Positions 1 through 9,574 of a DNA stretch of 64,000 nucleotides are shown here, piece after piece; the first letter of the stretch is position 1, and every line of letters starts with the position of its first letter. The notes below the pieces were generated by a model. That model ran no database searches. It was given only the letters and a program-made list of their open reading frames with translations, and was not told the DNA's origin. The DNA is from Gyromitra esculenta (Eukaryota > Ascomycota > Pezizomycetes > Pezizales > Discinaceae). The DNA is taken from contig JBCAML010000016.1 in NCBI GenBank assembly GCA_038503075.1, positions 186,001 to 250,000 of the forward strand. Reading direction: 5' to 3'. A program made the translations under genes and the position numbers.

Positions 1-22
1 TTCCTAGGATCAGGGGACTAAC

Positions 23-301
23 ATAGATCTCTGCATTCTCGAATCGTTTTTTTAGGTTCTCATTGATGGCTTCATTCGAGATTTTGGATATGAGCGTTAG
101 ATCCGTAACGCCCACCTCTTTCTTCTTATGTGTCTCAAAAACGGCCTTCTTGACCTTTGGTTGATTCCCGGAGGAGCCGGAGGGGGCAGCATCCTTATTC
201 TTGGCCTTGCGGCCTGCGCGTTTTGTCACGGCCTACATCAAAGGAAAAGTTAATACACGGGCAAGCTTCTCCGGAGCGTGGTATGGGAGGTAACGTACCA
301 T
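23..301 (-). CDS. myo1: class I myosin, N-terminal part (gene runs off the window start)
   Basis: Fungal class I myosin is an actin motor of endocytic patches and polarised growth. Two exons are visible. Exon 1 is the start codon alone (301-299), followed directly by a GTACGT donor; exon 2 (232-23) resumes after a TAG acceptor with GCC GTG ACA. Together they encode 71 residues beginning [15 protein letters not shown]. Residues about 25-71 match the conserved start of the fungal myosin-I motor domain: the [20 protein letters not shown] stretch, then the [20 protein letters not shown] stretch. A GTTAGT donor follows at position 22, so the TYIGHVLVSVNPF-like continuation and ATP-binding loop lie outside the window. 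The basic N-terminal tail before the motor is normal for this family. The frame is exact across the inferred splice (70 codons plus ATG). The symbol is by family resemblance. Confidence 0.88.
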
Positions 302-2535
302 CAATCAGGGGAACTGAGCGGGGAGGAGGGATGGTGAGGGGTTGAACCGAGAGCTGGATAATGATGGGATACACCAATACACAGACAGTATAGATCTCGA
401 GGAGGAAGGTCCTTTAAAGACGGTAGTGAGATGAAAGTCCAGTTGTAGCTGGACAGTGGTTGAGGGGTTAGTTGAAGGTCAGTCTGGCTGGCTGGCTGGA
501 GAGAGATGGGTTGCTCTCTGGATAAGGTTACGTACTTAGAGCCAATTCTAAGCTCCCATGACTCAGCATTGCCAAGCCTTTGTGTCCAGCCTCGCTCAAA
601 CGCGTAAGGCCGCAGAGAACATCCTTCGCGTTCCTTCTCCTTCTCGATAGTGCGTGTATCCAGCAGAGCTGATGTGACGTTTGCTGACGCGTAACCCCCG
701 CAATTAATTTAGGTTTTTAGTGAGGGGACGGGAGGTCGCCGGTGACGCGAATTCCCACCGACACATCACGAGTGATCACTCGACAGCTGAGCCTCACGGG
801 ACTTTAGTCCGTGATGTGGGGTAGCTGCACGTATGAGGGTAATAGGTCTCATACAATTCATGTGGTAAACCAGACAGTGTATTATATTATCACTCTTACA
901 TGTATCTTCAAACTCCGGATCGTCCGTTAAGATATAACATAATGATTCGACTGAACGTGGTGTCCCGACAACCTTCTAGGCTGATATTCAAGTGATAATC
1001 TATGACAAAAAATTTCTTCAGGTTGGAACCCACTACAATTTTATCTCCTCTCACATATCTATGCGCATGCTAAAGTGAATAGAATTTTTTTTTTAAAAAA
1101 AAGACTAAGTTTAGTAACGGTGCTTTAACCACCTCGTTGATCTCGAACCAAAACTAATCTCTTAGGCCGGGTTTCTCCAACCCAGCCGAGAATACGACAC
1201 GGCATACCAAAGATGAAAAGAATGTTTCGTAGTGAGTCTCAATGCCAACAAACTGATGTTGGGTCTCCGCCTTAGACAAGGTCTTCAGCATGTAGGCTCG
1301 GGGCCCTATATTTTTTACAAATAGAGGTATCCACGGGGCAGTAGTAGCGAGATTTCCCCACCGATCGTGCAGGATATTGGGCTTAAAATCATGGATCATT
1401 GTTTAAAATCTTTAGCTGCTAATTTCTTGTTTGCTAGTTTCTTGCTCCAGTCCAGAAATGATGTTCTCGGCTATCCTTTTCGTGGACCACGCCGTCTACA
1501 AGACAAATATGCATCAAACTTGCCTGTGTGAGCAATGAAACCGTGTGCCAGCCGCACGAATCGTCTTTCCGGTATCCCAACCTCTTGGAGATAGGATGGG
1601 TGGGTGTTCTGTGTGCATAAGCACTAGGCATGAAACGTAAGCCGGTCTGGTACGATGGAGGATAGGGTGTAGGACTCTGGAACACGAGTGAGATTTCATG
1701 ATGTGAAATTTGGGTCTTGAAGGATGGCTTTTTGGGGCAAGAGTAGGTGGTGCTGTGTTAATTGGTGGTATATAGTAGCTAATATTTACTAAACGTGGGG
1801 GGAGTACTCGGTCTACCATGGATACTGACAAAGGAAGGAAAAAGCTAAGGGGCGGGTTTACTATGGGAGAAAGTAGAGGTTTTGAAATTCGGGATATTAT
1901 AACTTTTTAGGCCCTACGCCCAAAAATTTTTTAACCTAGCTAGCCTATCCTTTACCCACTACAAATTATCTTCCTAAGTTTTGGGCCTCGGAGTATATCG
2001 GGTGTGGAAATATCCTGGCGAATCCGTGCAGTAACTTACACTTGCGATGAAAATCAAGAAACGGGAAACTCGAGAAGGAGGTTAGGCTAGTGGGATTGGA
2101 GTACAGAGAAAGAATCAGCGGTCCTCGAAGCTTCGTAGGCCATACACCCAAGGCAAGCCCATGCGATACTGTGTATTGCACTCAACTTTAGGAGACCTCC
2201 AATAGCCGTCATCGCCTGCCATGCCATCTCTTCTTTGTCTTCCAAATGAGATTCCCTTAGAAACGGTATAATTTCTGAACTGATTTGAGCCGAGAGGCCT
2301 TCTCAAGGTTTGTCCTGAGCTCTGCCCTCTCTTGGTCCCACCTCTTGAGCGTGCTATATACCACAGCGAGAAAAAAAATTTCCTGGGGTAACCTTTATTC
2401 GTCCCACTTTCCCTGTTCTCTGGGACTATTATAACACATCGCTATCCGAAACAATTCCTTGAAACTAATCTAGATCCCCTCCCAAGTGCAAAATTCGTAT
2501 CGGGTCCCAGTGCAACCGTTCTATCATGGGTAGCC
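302..2535. other. intergenic region upstream of myosin and of the ankyrin pseudogene
   Basis: No convincing coding sequence was found on either strand. The first few hundred bases would carry the myosin promoter and leader. The rest is AT-rich, with short open frames that overlap one another in different frames and look like no family. Confidence 0.5.
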
Positions 2536-3520
2536 ATGGAAAGATTCCAGGACTTAGCCAAGACACTCCTTGACAACGGAGTTGATATTAATACTGTTGA
2601 TAAATACTATTTCACACCTATCCATAGTGCCGTCATGCGCAACGACGAGGAGATGACAAAGGTCCTTCTGAACTGTGGGGTGATATTACCAATGTTTATA
2701 ATGAGGAAGGAGAAACTTCACTTGGTCACGCCGCAGCACACGGAGATGGATTGATACTTGAAACTCTCCTGAATCACGGATGTGATATCAATGAGGGATC
2801 TCAGTACCCGCAAACAGCACTTCAAAATGCGGCCAATACGGGAATGAATTTACGGTTAGATTTCTCCTCCAAAAATGTGCTGATGTAAAACTTCACGGTG
2901 ATGGATGGGCTGCACTCCATTGGACAACAACGTCCTGTGGGCGGAGGGACGCCTACTTGGCAGTAGTAGTTCGCTTGCTACTGGATTAGGGGGCTGATGC
3001 CACTGCCGAGGATTGGGGGGGATACACTCCTTCATTGGGCTGTTCGGATATATCAGGAAGGGCGCACATCTGGCCAACCGAGTTACAGGTATTAAGATGC
3101 TGTTGGAGAATGGTGCCGATGTTGATGCTCAAAACCACGCTAGCGAGACAGCACTTCACACGTTGTGAGGCTGATCTTGTTCTGTTCTCAATCAGAGTTT
3201 GAAAACAACAAGATTGTATTCTAGAAGAAGATGATGATCTCTTGACCTCTACGGTTGTACAAACTATATATAGACGTTTTCCTAGCTTCCTGCTTAGTCA
3301 TCGCCACAACGTAATTCTGAACAAGATGTCACCGCCCCAATTATTTCTGTTTTACTCGACCATTATGTCTGTCTTGACGCCCAAGACAAAGAGGGAAAGG
3401 TAGCACTTCACAAAGCGGTTGACACCTATGAGAAATATCGGAGATATTCGATTTTCTGCTTGAGTTAGGAGCTAATCCCTTGATCCGAGACTACTCGCAA
3501 GAAGCCTTGGCTAGGGGACC
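2536..3520 (+). pseudogene. ankyrin-repeat protein gene, broken by frameshifts and stops
   Basis: Ankyrin-repeat signatures occur in all three forward frames one after another. The first frame gives LLDNGVDINTVDKYYFTPIH and a second repeat to about 2680. The next frame carries GETSLGHAAAHGDGLILETL followed by LLNHGCDIN to about 2850. A third carries VRFLLQKCADVKLHGDGWAA and then LLD-stop-GADA, with an in-frame TAG at 2987-2989. Further on come KMLLENGADVDAQN and, after another shift, VLLDHYVCLDAQDKEGKVAL. About six to eight repeats can be traced. Introns cannot explain the pattern because the breaks fall inside repeats without usable splice sites. Ankyrin repeats bind proteins; the partner is unknown. 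This is most simply a decayed member of an expanded ankyrin family, perhaps related to the intact gene near 53 kb. Both ends are approximate. Confidence 0.72.
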
Positions 3521-4100
3521 CAATGCTCTTAATACGACGATGGATAGGGGTTTAGGCATTACTATCGAGGTTTTTGAAAGAGATTAATTTGAAAGCATGG
3601 CCTGCGAATGTGTTTCTAATTCCTATGTATCTACAAATCTTGACAAATATCAGACAGAAAGGGTACCCAGCAAAAATATAACTTCGAGCGAATGCAAGTA
3701 ACCAGGTCCGTTGTGGAGAGGTTTTGGGGTGAGGATCGAATCGAAAACTTCAACAGTCAGGTAGGCAAGGTAGGCAAAAAAACATCGACAAGGCTATTTT
3801 CCCCTTACTAGACAGCTCTTACCACTGCAGTGCTATTCAGGTATTTTTATCTTCGAATGTTAAAAATCACTAGTAATCATTTTGCATAAGACTAGTTTCA
3901 GGTAGACATCATGATTCATTAACAAACTACAAGCAGCTAACCGAATAGATACATGTTCTTCGTTCGTTTTTATGCGTATGATGAAATGGAAAATATCATA
4001 GAAGATCGAAAAGAAAAAATACCCCATTTCCCTAAACCCTCAGTTTCCCAGCGTCAATCACATCCCAACAACATGCCACAGGATGTTGCGCCAAAAAGGT
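3521..4100. other. spacer between the ankyrin pseudogene and the next gene
   Basis: Nothing coding is recognisable. It should hold the 3' end of the minus-strand gene that follows. Confidence 0.4.
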
Positions 4101-5264
4101 CTAGCATTCCCTTCCCAAGCAACACCCAGACATGCTGTCCTCAAGCGGATGGCAATGCCTAAACCCTTTGACAATCTCCAAATCCTCCTCATCCGCATCT
4201 GAGTCCGCATCTGAGTCCTCATCCCCTTCTTTGTCTCCTTCTTCCTTCTTGGCCATAACTTCGTCCATATCCACTTCGCTATCATACTCATAAACGCTCC
4301 CACCCACATCACTCGCACCTGAGTAATAAACCACCGGGTCCCTTGGTCTCGAGCCAGAGATGTGAGGAACAGTTGTCATCACAGTGCGACTATACATGAC
4401 CGCAATCTCGACCTTCGCCGAATCTGCAAGCTGATATGATAGTCTAGGCACTCTACTGCCCCTACGTCGTGGATAATGGTCATAGTCATAGTCATTGAGG
4501 AGACGACTCTTAGGATCAACAGAGCTATTCTTAAATTTCTTGGCCTTCAGCTTCGCCACGATAGGAATGAGATCGAGGTCAATGGACTCGAGATTCCAGT
4601 CGGATTCCATTTGGAGTGGTGAAATTTTTAGGCGTTCGCGGGAGGGCATAGGATATAACGGTGGTGCCGGTGGTGGCGACGGCGGCGAACGCCTACTGTG
4701 TGGACGGAATCGTGATGGGCGATTGTAGGGTTGGGGAATATTAATGATTGGGGGATCTTCAGGTCTGGGATAGGGAAACGGAGGACGTGGATACGGGAAT
4801 GAGCCGGGGCCAAAAGGAAGTGGATATTTCGGATTGTCGTTATCTTCATCCTCGTCTTCGGTCTTGTTTTCCCTATCCTTTATTTCCTTCTCAACCTTCT
4901 CTTGCAGTTTAGAGACCTTCTCGTTCATTTCTAACTGCCATATCGCGATTTCTGCATTTCTTTTGTCCTGTAATTTTTTGGCCTCTGTCTTGCGACGTGC
5001 TTCCGCTGCCTTTCGTTCTTCCTTGTCTGCTTCTCTCGCACTCCTCAAAACTTCATTTTTAACTGCGAGATGGGTTTGGATATATGAGAGCTGTTCGGGG
5101 CTGCAGCGACGCAAATTTGAGAGGCCGCCCTTCGCTTCATTGCTGCGAATTACCGGTAAAGCTGCGGGTTCGGAAAGCTGGAAGGTATGGACTCGAGGGT
5201 TTGTCCACGAAGTATTGTCCACATCTTTAAAGATGTGCAACTCGTAGACGGTGGCAGAATGCAT
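4101..5264 (-). CDS. hypothetical proline-rich coiled-coil protein
   Basis: This intronless frame encodes 387 residues from the ATG at 5264, with MHSATVYELHIFKD at the start. I do not recognise a named family. Residues about 80-145 are strongly charged, rich in A, E, K and R, and look like a coiled coil. Next comes an acidic patch, then a proline/tyrosine-rich segment (about 150-215) with repeated FPYPRP-like units. The middle contains two Arg/Tyr-rich stretches. The C-terminal region is acidic, with Asp-Ser-Asp-Ala repeats (about 345-370), and ends in a Cys-containing tail. No signal peptide or membrane segment is seen. The N-terminal IFKDVDNTSW segment with the following R/P-containing stretch may be a short conserved motif of fungal hypothetical proteins, but I cannot place it. 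Coding status rests on length and the strongly structured composition. Confidence 0.72.
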   Translation of the reverse strand: MHSATVYELHIFKDVDNTSWTNPRVHTFQLSEPAALPVIRSNEAKGGLSNLRRCSPEQLSYIQTHLAVKNEVLRSAREADKEERKAAEARRKTEAKKLQDKRNAEIAIWQLEMNEKVSKLQEKVEKEIKDRENKTEDEDEDNDNPKYPLPFGPGSFPYPRPPFPYPRPEDPPIINIPQPYNRPSRFRPHSRRSPPSPPPAPPLYPMPSRERLKISPLQMESDWNLESIDLDLIPIVAKLKAKKFKNSSVDPKSRLLNDYDYDHYPRRRGSRVPRLSYQLADSAKVEIAVMYSRTVMTTVPHISGSRPRDPVVYYSGASDVGGSVYEYDSEVDMDEVMAKKEEGDKEGDEDSDADSDADEEDLEIVKGFRHCHPLEDSMSGCCLGREC

Positions 5265-7481
5265 CTTGGTGACGGCTAGAAGAGGTAATGACAATTGAGT
5301 ACTTGAATGAAGGTGTCTGGGATTCAGAGTGGGATGGTTTGAGGAATGGAAAAGATATTCTACGAAGTGGCAGACGAGACTGGTTTTATAACTTGTAGTT
5401 CAGGCAAGCTCTGGTAAAAGCCCCTTAGGCTTGCTGATAAGCCCAAATCCACATTCCAATAAAATTCGTCGCTCAGGTTTCACAACGCATCTATGCCTAA
5501 CCATGAGTCTGTCCTGGGGCTGAGTGGCTGCATAGACAATGAATGGTAGCGATCCATCACATCGCTGAGTCGTAATGAGTCACACAATAGACGTCTGCCT
5601 CAAAGTGGAACAAGGTTGGCACGAACGAGCTGAATTTAATATTACATCTACGCATTTTGATTGGATTAGGGATGCGTGCATATCGAAAGTCGGCATGAAA
5701 ACGGTACTGTAGGGTCTCACCTAACCCCATAGGACGGATAACTCCGTTGTTCCATATTCGCTAATAATAATAATAGCGAAGATAATAGGTAGATCGTGGG
5801 GTTCTGCGAAAACTCTCAGCTGGCATCTCCTACTTAAGCTGCATACAGCCCATAGTAATCATAGCCTGTTAAGGCCATTCAATTCTCCACAGTTCTGCTG
5901 GGGAAATGTCTCGATCATTAGAGGGTACATAATCTCTTGGCGTGTTACTGGCTGCCTTATATTGCGCAAGGACTCAGAAGGCATGGTCCATACCCACCTT
6001 AAATCGCAGGGCTGCCTAAAACGTCTTACTTAGCGTCTTAAGGCAGTAGACTTTGCGATGGTCACTATATCGTAGCTATGTAGTTTAATATTTAAGTATT
6101 AGGCGACAGCAAGTACATGTAGCTTCAAGAATGGGAGTCATTAATCGTCAAGAGGATGTCAACTAGGATCAATATTACCTCCTCTCTACAACATCTATTC
6201 TAGCCATCTTTGCGTTACTCTGTACTACGTTAAACGCGCTAGCGAAGCTAAGATAACCATGGTGGCGTGTGGATGTTTTAAGCTATTCCTTTAGTTAGTT
6301 GATATGATGCGAATAGCAAAACTAAGAATATTTATGACGCTATTTGTATAAGGCTTTTACTGGATGCCTTCCCGTAAAATCTGGATTCAAGGCTAGAGTA
6401 GTTCAAACAAACGAAAGCCAGAATCTAAAACTGAACTCTAGATCCATTAACAGTAATAGTACCGAGTTCGATGATTACTAATAATACTTTCTCACAGGAA
6501 AATCGTGAAAATTAGCAATACACAAGGCTATTAGTAATAACCCTGCAAAGAAACCTCGTTATTTGAAGAATTGCGACCGTAGAACTAGCATAGGTAACCT
6601 CTCTTCTGGCATGGTTTCTGGTTGCCACGACATATCATTTCCCTCCTGGGTATTTGAAAGAATTCAGATATCTAGAAGGGGGGTGGGGACCCCTTGCCAT
6701 GATTTTACATCATGAAGTTGTCAGATCGGTTGTCTGGTGTGTCTCAGCCCACTTTACTACTCTGAAGTGCTTCTAATTTTTATGGGAAGGCATCCACTCT
6801 GATACCTGTGCCCTCCATTAAATTACACATAGTGCTAGGGAAATTTTGTTAAAAAGGAAAACCACAGCATCTTACGGTACCACATACCCTAAACCGGACT
6901 TAGCCCTCTTTTTTCATCTGTTCAGGACCCTAGCTTCGTGTCCCAAACCGTCTAGAAAGCATATATATTCGACCTCGTTACTCATGAATTTACGTTATCC
7001 TACGAGTAATATTATCTTCGCCTTGCACTTCTAAAAGGTATAATTCCCGCCGCTTCTCCTTTTCCCCTCAGTGTACCAGGTAACTGGCAATATGGAAGGA
7101 TGGTTGCTGGTAAGACAGCGCTTAGCTACCATCTCCTCTCTTCCCCCACCCTCGAAAGCTATCGCTATCTCAAAGTTTTACCATATACGGCGGGTAGTTT
7201 GTGGAGGGGAGAGGCAGTGGTTTTATCATGAAAAGATAGCTAGGAAAGGCTTCACGTATGTAGTGTGGAAAGCACCATCGAAGCAAGCTGACGGGGAGCT
7301 GCAGCCAGCTTGGTCCAAACTCTCGAAGCTGCCTCCCGGCTAACTATCCACGGCAATAAATCTGCCGACGTTCGAGAGAAAATAAAAAAACTAGGAAGTA
7401 ATACGCACAGATGTGGTTCCTGTTCAAAAAATCTCTAGTGTTGATTGAGTCTGGTGATGCTGGTAGTTAATGGCTCATTCA
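5265..7481. other. gene-poor spacer
   Basis: No open frame here has a recognisable product. The sequence includes an imperfect hairpin near 6.0 kb, listed separately. Short frames at 6846-7034 and 7071-7343 have no family resemblance and are treated as chance frames. Confidence 0.4.
6002..6060. repeat. imperfect hairpin repeat
   Basis: The left half (ATCGCAGGGCTGCCTAAAAC) and the reverse complement of the right half (ATCGCAAAGTCTACTGCCTT) match with small gaps around a short centre. It resembles a decayed palindromic element. No function is evident. Confidence 0.45.
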
Positions 7482-7721
7482 TGCAGCACTACGGGTTTAG
7501 GGGTAAATCTGATGACGGTGGCGGTGCAGTTATTTTCTCGGGGGCTCAAACTCATTAGAATTTCATAATCTTACAAACAAATTTAGTTCGTGATTCAATG
7601 TGTGGTTTCTTGATTCACTAGGTATCCCCATCAGACCTCTTGAGGAGCTGTGAAGAGGTGAGAGGAATTGGCACATATTACTCGCACCGCCACCTGTCAT
7701 CAGATTTACCCCTACATCCGT
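7482..7721. repeat. inverted-repeat element with a dispersed copy near 59 kb
   Basis: The left arm at about 7491-7528 and the right arm at about 7683-7721 are near-perfect inverted copies sharing the core GGGGTAAATCTGATGAC and GGTGGCGGTG. The left part (7482-7554) is also found, inverted and diverged, at 58933-59005, including the stretch TCTCGGGGGCTCAAACTC. This fits a small non-autonomous transposon or other dispersed repeat family. No coding capacity is present. Confidence 0.65.
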
Positions 7722-7722
7722 A

Positions 7723-7844
7723 GTACTCGTGATCCAGGATAAGAACCTGAAAACATGGGGTGTGTGGCTCTGTACGCTACAGAGCGGTAAGCCATATAAA
7801 TTCACCACCCATGTTTTCAGGTTCTTATCCTAGACCACGAGTAC
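7723..7844. repeat. palindromic MITE-like element, ~39 bp arms
   Basis: The arms at about 7723-7761 and 7806-7844 are inverted copies that share GGATAAGAACCTGAAAACAT, extended outward by GTACTCGTG with two mismatches. They enclose about 44 bp. The whole can fold into one long hairpin. It directly abuts the preceding inverted-repeat element, so the two may be nested or joined. No target-site duplication is clear. Confidence 0.65.
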
Positions 7845-8232
7845 GTGACATTATGCCAATCGACGAGGCCATATGATGTCCTCTGGCTGCCTAGCGTAGA
7901 AATTATCAAGATATGGCCCAACGCTAGCCTGTTAGGGCCTTAGTGATAAAGATTTTCCTTTAGCTCAGATCTAACGACTCGAGGAATACATACCAAGGAG
8001 GGGGTATGAAGATGGAACAGGTCTCCCATTATTTCTATAGTGACTTCACAGAGCGGAAACTCTTGGCGCTCCATATGCACTCCCCTACCCCTAGCACATG
8101 TAGGTACTCTGCTTTACATATGTACATGTATGCATGTGCTAACATGTCAGAGTTCAGCTTCTGACTGCTGAAATACAAATTTATTTTTATTGCTTTTTGT
8201 AGTCCAGCTTCAATTGTAATAGATAGATTAGA

Positions 8233-8466
8233 CCCTACCGTATGTACTCCTCAAATACGACCTGCACCTGCCTCGAGCTAAGTCTAATATAGTACTGGGT
8301 GACCCAGTCAAATGCTTGAGATTTACATGAGCCACATATCATTCCTGTGGTTTTCTCGAGAGATCTTTTGACTGGTAGGATACCGATAATTTGGCCACAT
8401 TTTGCACCATATCAGGCTTAGCTTGAAGCAGATGCAGGTCGTATCTGAGGAGTACATACGGTATCC
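8233..8466. repeat. MITE-like element, ~50 bp terminal inverted repeats
   Basis: The left terminus contains ACCGTATGTACTCCTCAAAT followed by ACGACCTGC; the right terminus is its inverted copy ending ACATACGGT, with about 46 of 52 positions matching. The element is about 234 bp and has no open frame. Length, terminal repeats and lack of coding sequence fit a miniature inverted-repeat transposable element. It lies about 370 bp from a tRNA-Ser gene. Confidence 0.7.
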
Positions 8467-8832
8467 TACGAATGGCATTTATTTAATTACTATTTCATTC
8501 GGCAAATTAACCCTATAGATTATAGTAACCTTTTTTTTTAGCAAAAAAGGACATACAATACAACAATAAAAAATACTACAGCTTCCACAAGCACCCTTGC
8601 CGCCGTTTTTCTATAGTTCCCTCTCATATACCCCTCCCCTTGTGGTATCCCCGCAATTCTGGGCGCTCAGTTTCTCCCCTTAAATCAAAAACTTTTGTAT
8701 TTCCGTCAGCGCCTGACCTCTTCGCCTTGGGGAAAGTGGTCCCACTAAGTACTCCCTCTCCACGTTCTCATACCCCACTACTCCATCCTCTCCTTTGCCA
8801 TCCACTCTCCTCTAATATAAAAATATTTGTAT

Positions 8833-8928
8833 CGACATCGGCAGGGTTTGAACCTACGCTCCCGAAGGAATCAGATTACCAAATCTAACGATTCAAGTCT
8901 GACGCCTTAACCACTCGGCCACGATGTC
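8833..8928 (-). tRNA. tRNA-Ser(UGA) with a ~15-nt intron
   Basis: On the minus strand the acceptor GACATCG pairs perfectly with CGATGTC, with discriminator G. The D arm reads GCCGAGTGGTTAAGGC. The anticodon stem TCAGA/TCTGA encloses CTTGAA plus an inserted ~15 nt after position 37, giving anticodon UGA and mature loop CTTGAAA. A long variable arm (TTCCTTCGGGAGC) and a T arm with TTCAAAC follow. These features are those of type II tRNA-Ser. The intron lies at the canonical nuclear position. Confidence 0.93.
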
Positions 8929-9574
8929 TTTCTGCGAATAACGTGATCATTATACGTCACTCGCCATTACCACCCAAGCCTAAGCTAGCTGCTTTTAGCT
9001 CCTAGGGCTGCCAATGTCATTTAACTCTAACTCCAACTTCAACTTCAACTTGTCATCGTATAGTACATGCGTAGAGAGTTGTTGCGAAACACTACCGATA
9101 GCTAGTCATGATTTACCAGTATTGATCAGTCACATTTCCTCGCAAGAGCCAATAGAGATAATCACCTTCAACATGGTTTAACCTTTCCCCATTATATGCC
9201 CCTAGTATTCTATAACCTCCTCCTTCTTCTTTCCGACCCAACTTCATTCACTAGACGCAACGCGGGACCAATAAATAGATGATAAATGACCTTCAAATTC
9301 ACCTAACTTCGCACTTCCACTAGCTCCTTCCCAAATATTCACCACAGTATAGACCGCATCTTAAGCTATATCTCTAAGACGTGCGTAAATATGTCAAAAA
9401 AATAAAAGTAAATATACGTAACATGATAAACAATACCAAAAGGGTATTTAAAAAAGGGGGGGGACATGAGAAAAGACATAACTCAAAAAAGGTAACTATT
9501 ATATGTAAAAAAAAAAAGCATATGCAGCACCCCCACCTAACCTTGACACCTATCACGCTCTACTCTTTCCACTT
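8929..9574. other. spacer 3' of the chitin synthase gene
   Basis: AT-rich DNA with A and T runs. It should contain the chitin synthase 3' UTR near 9.4-9.57 kb. No gene is visible. Confidence 0.4.

Noticed and set aside
157..377. Short frames on both strands over the myosin start
   Set aside because: They overlap the first myosin intron and exon in other frames and have no family resemblance.
6846..7343. Two short forward frames of 62 and 90 codons
   Set aside because: No recognisable domain, no introns that extend them, and they lie in a repeat-rich spacer.
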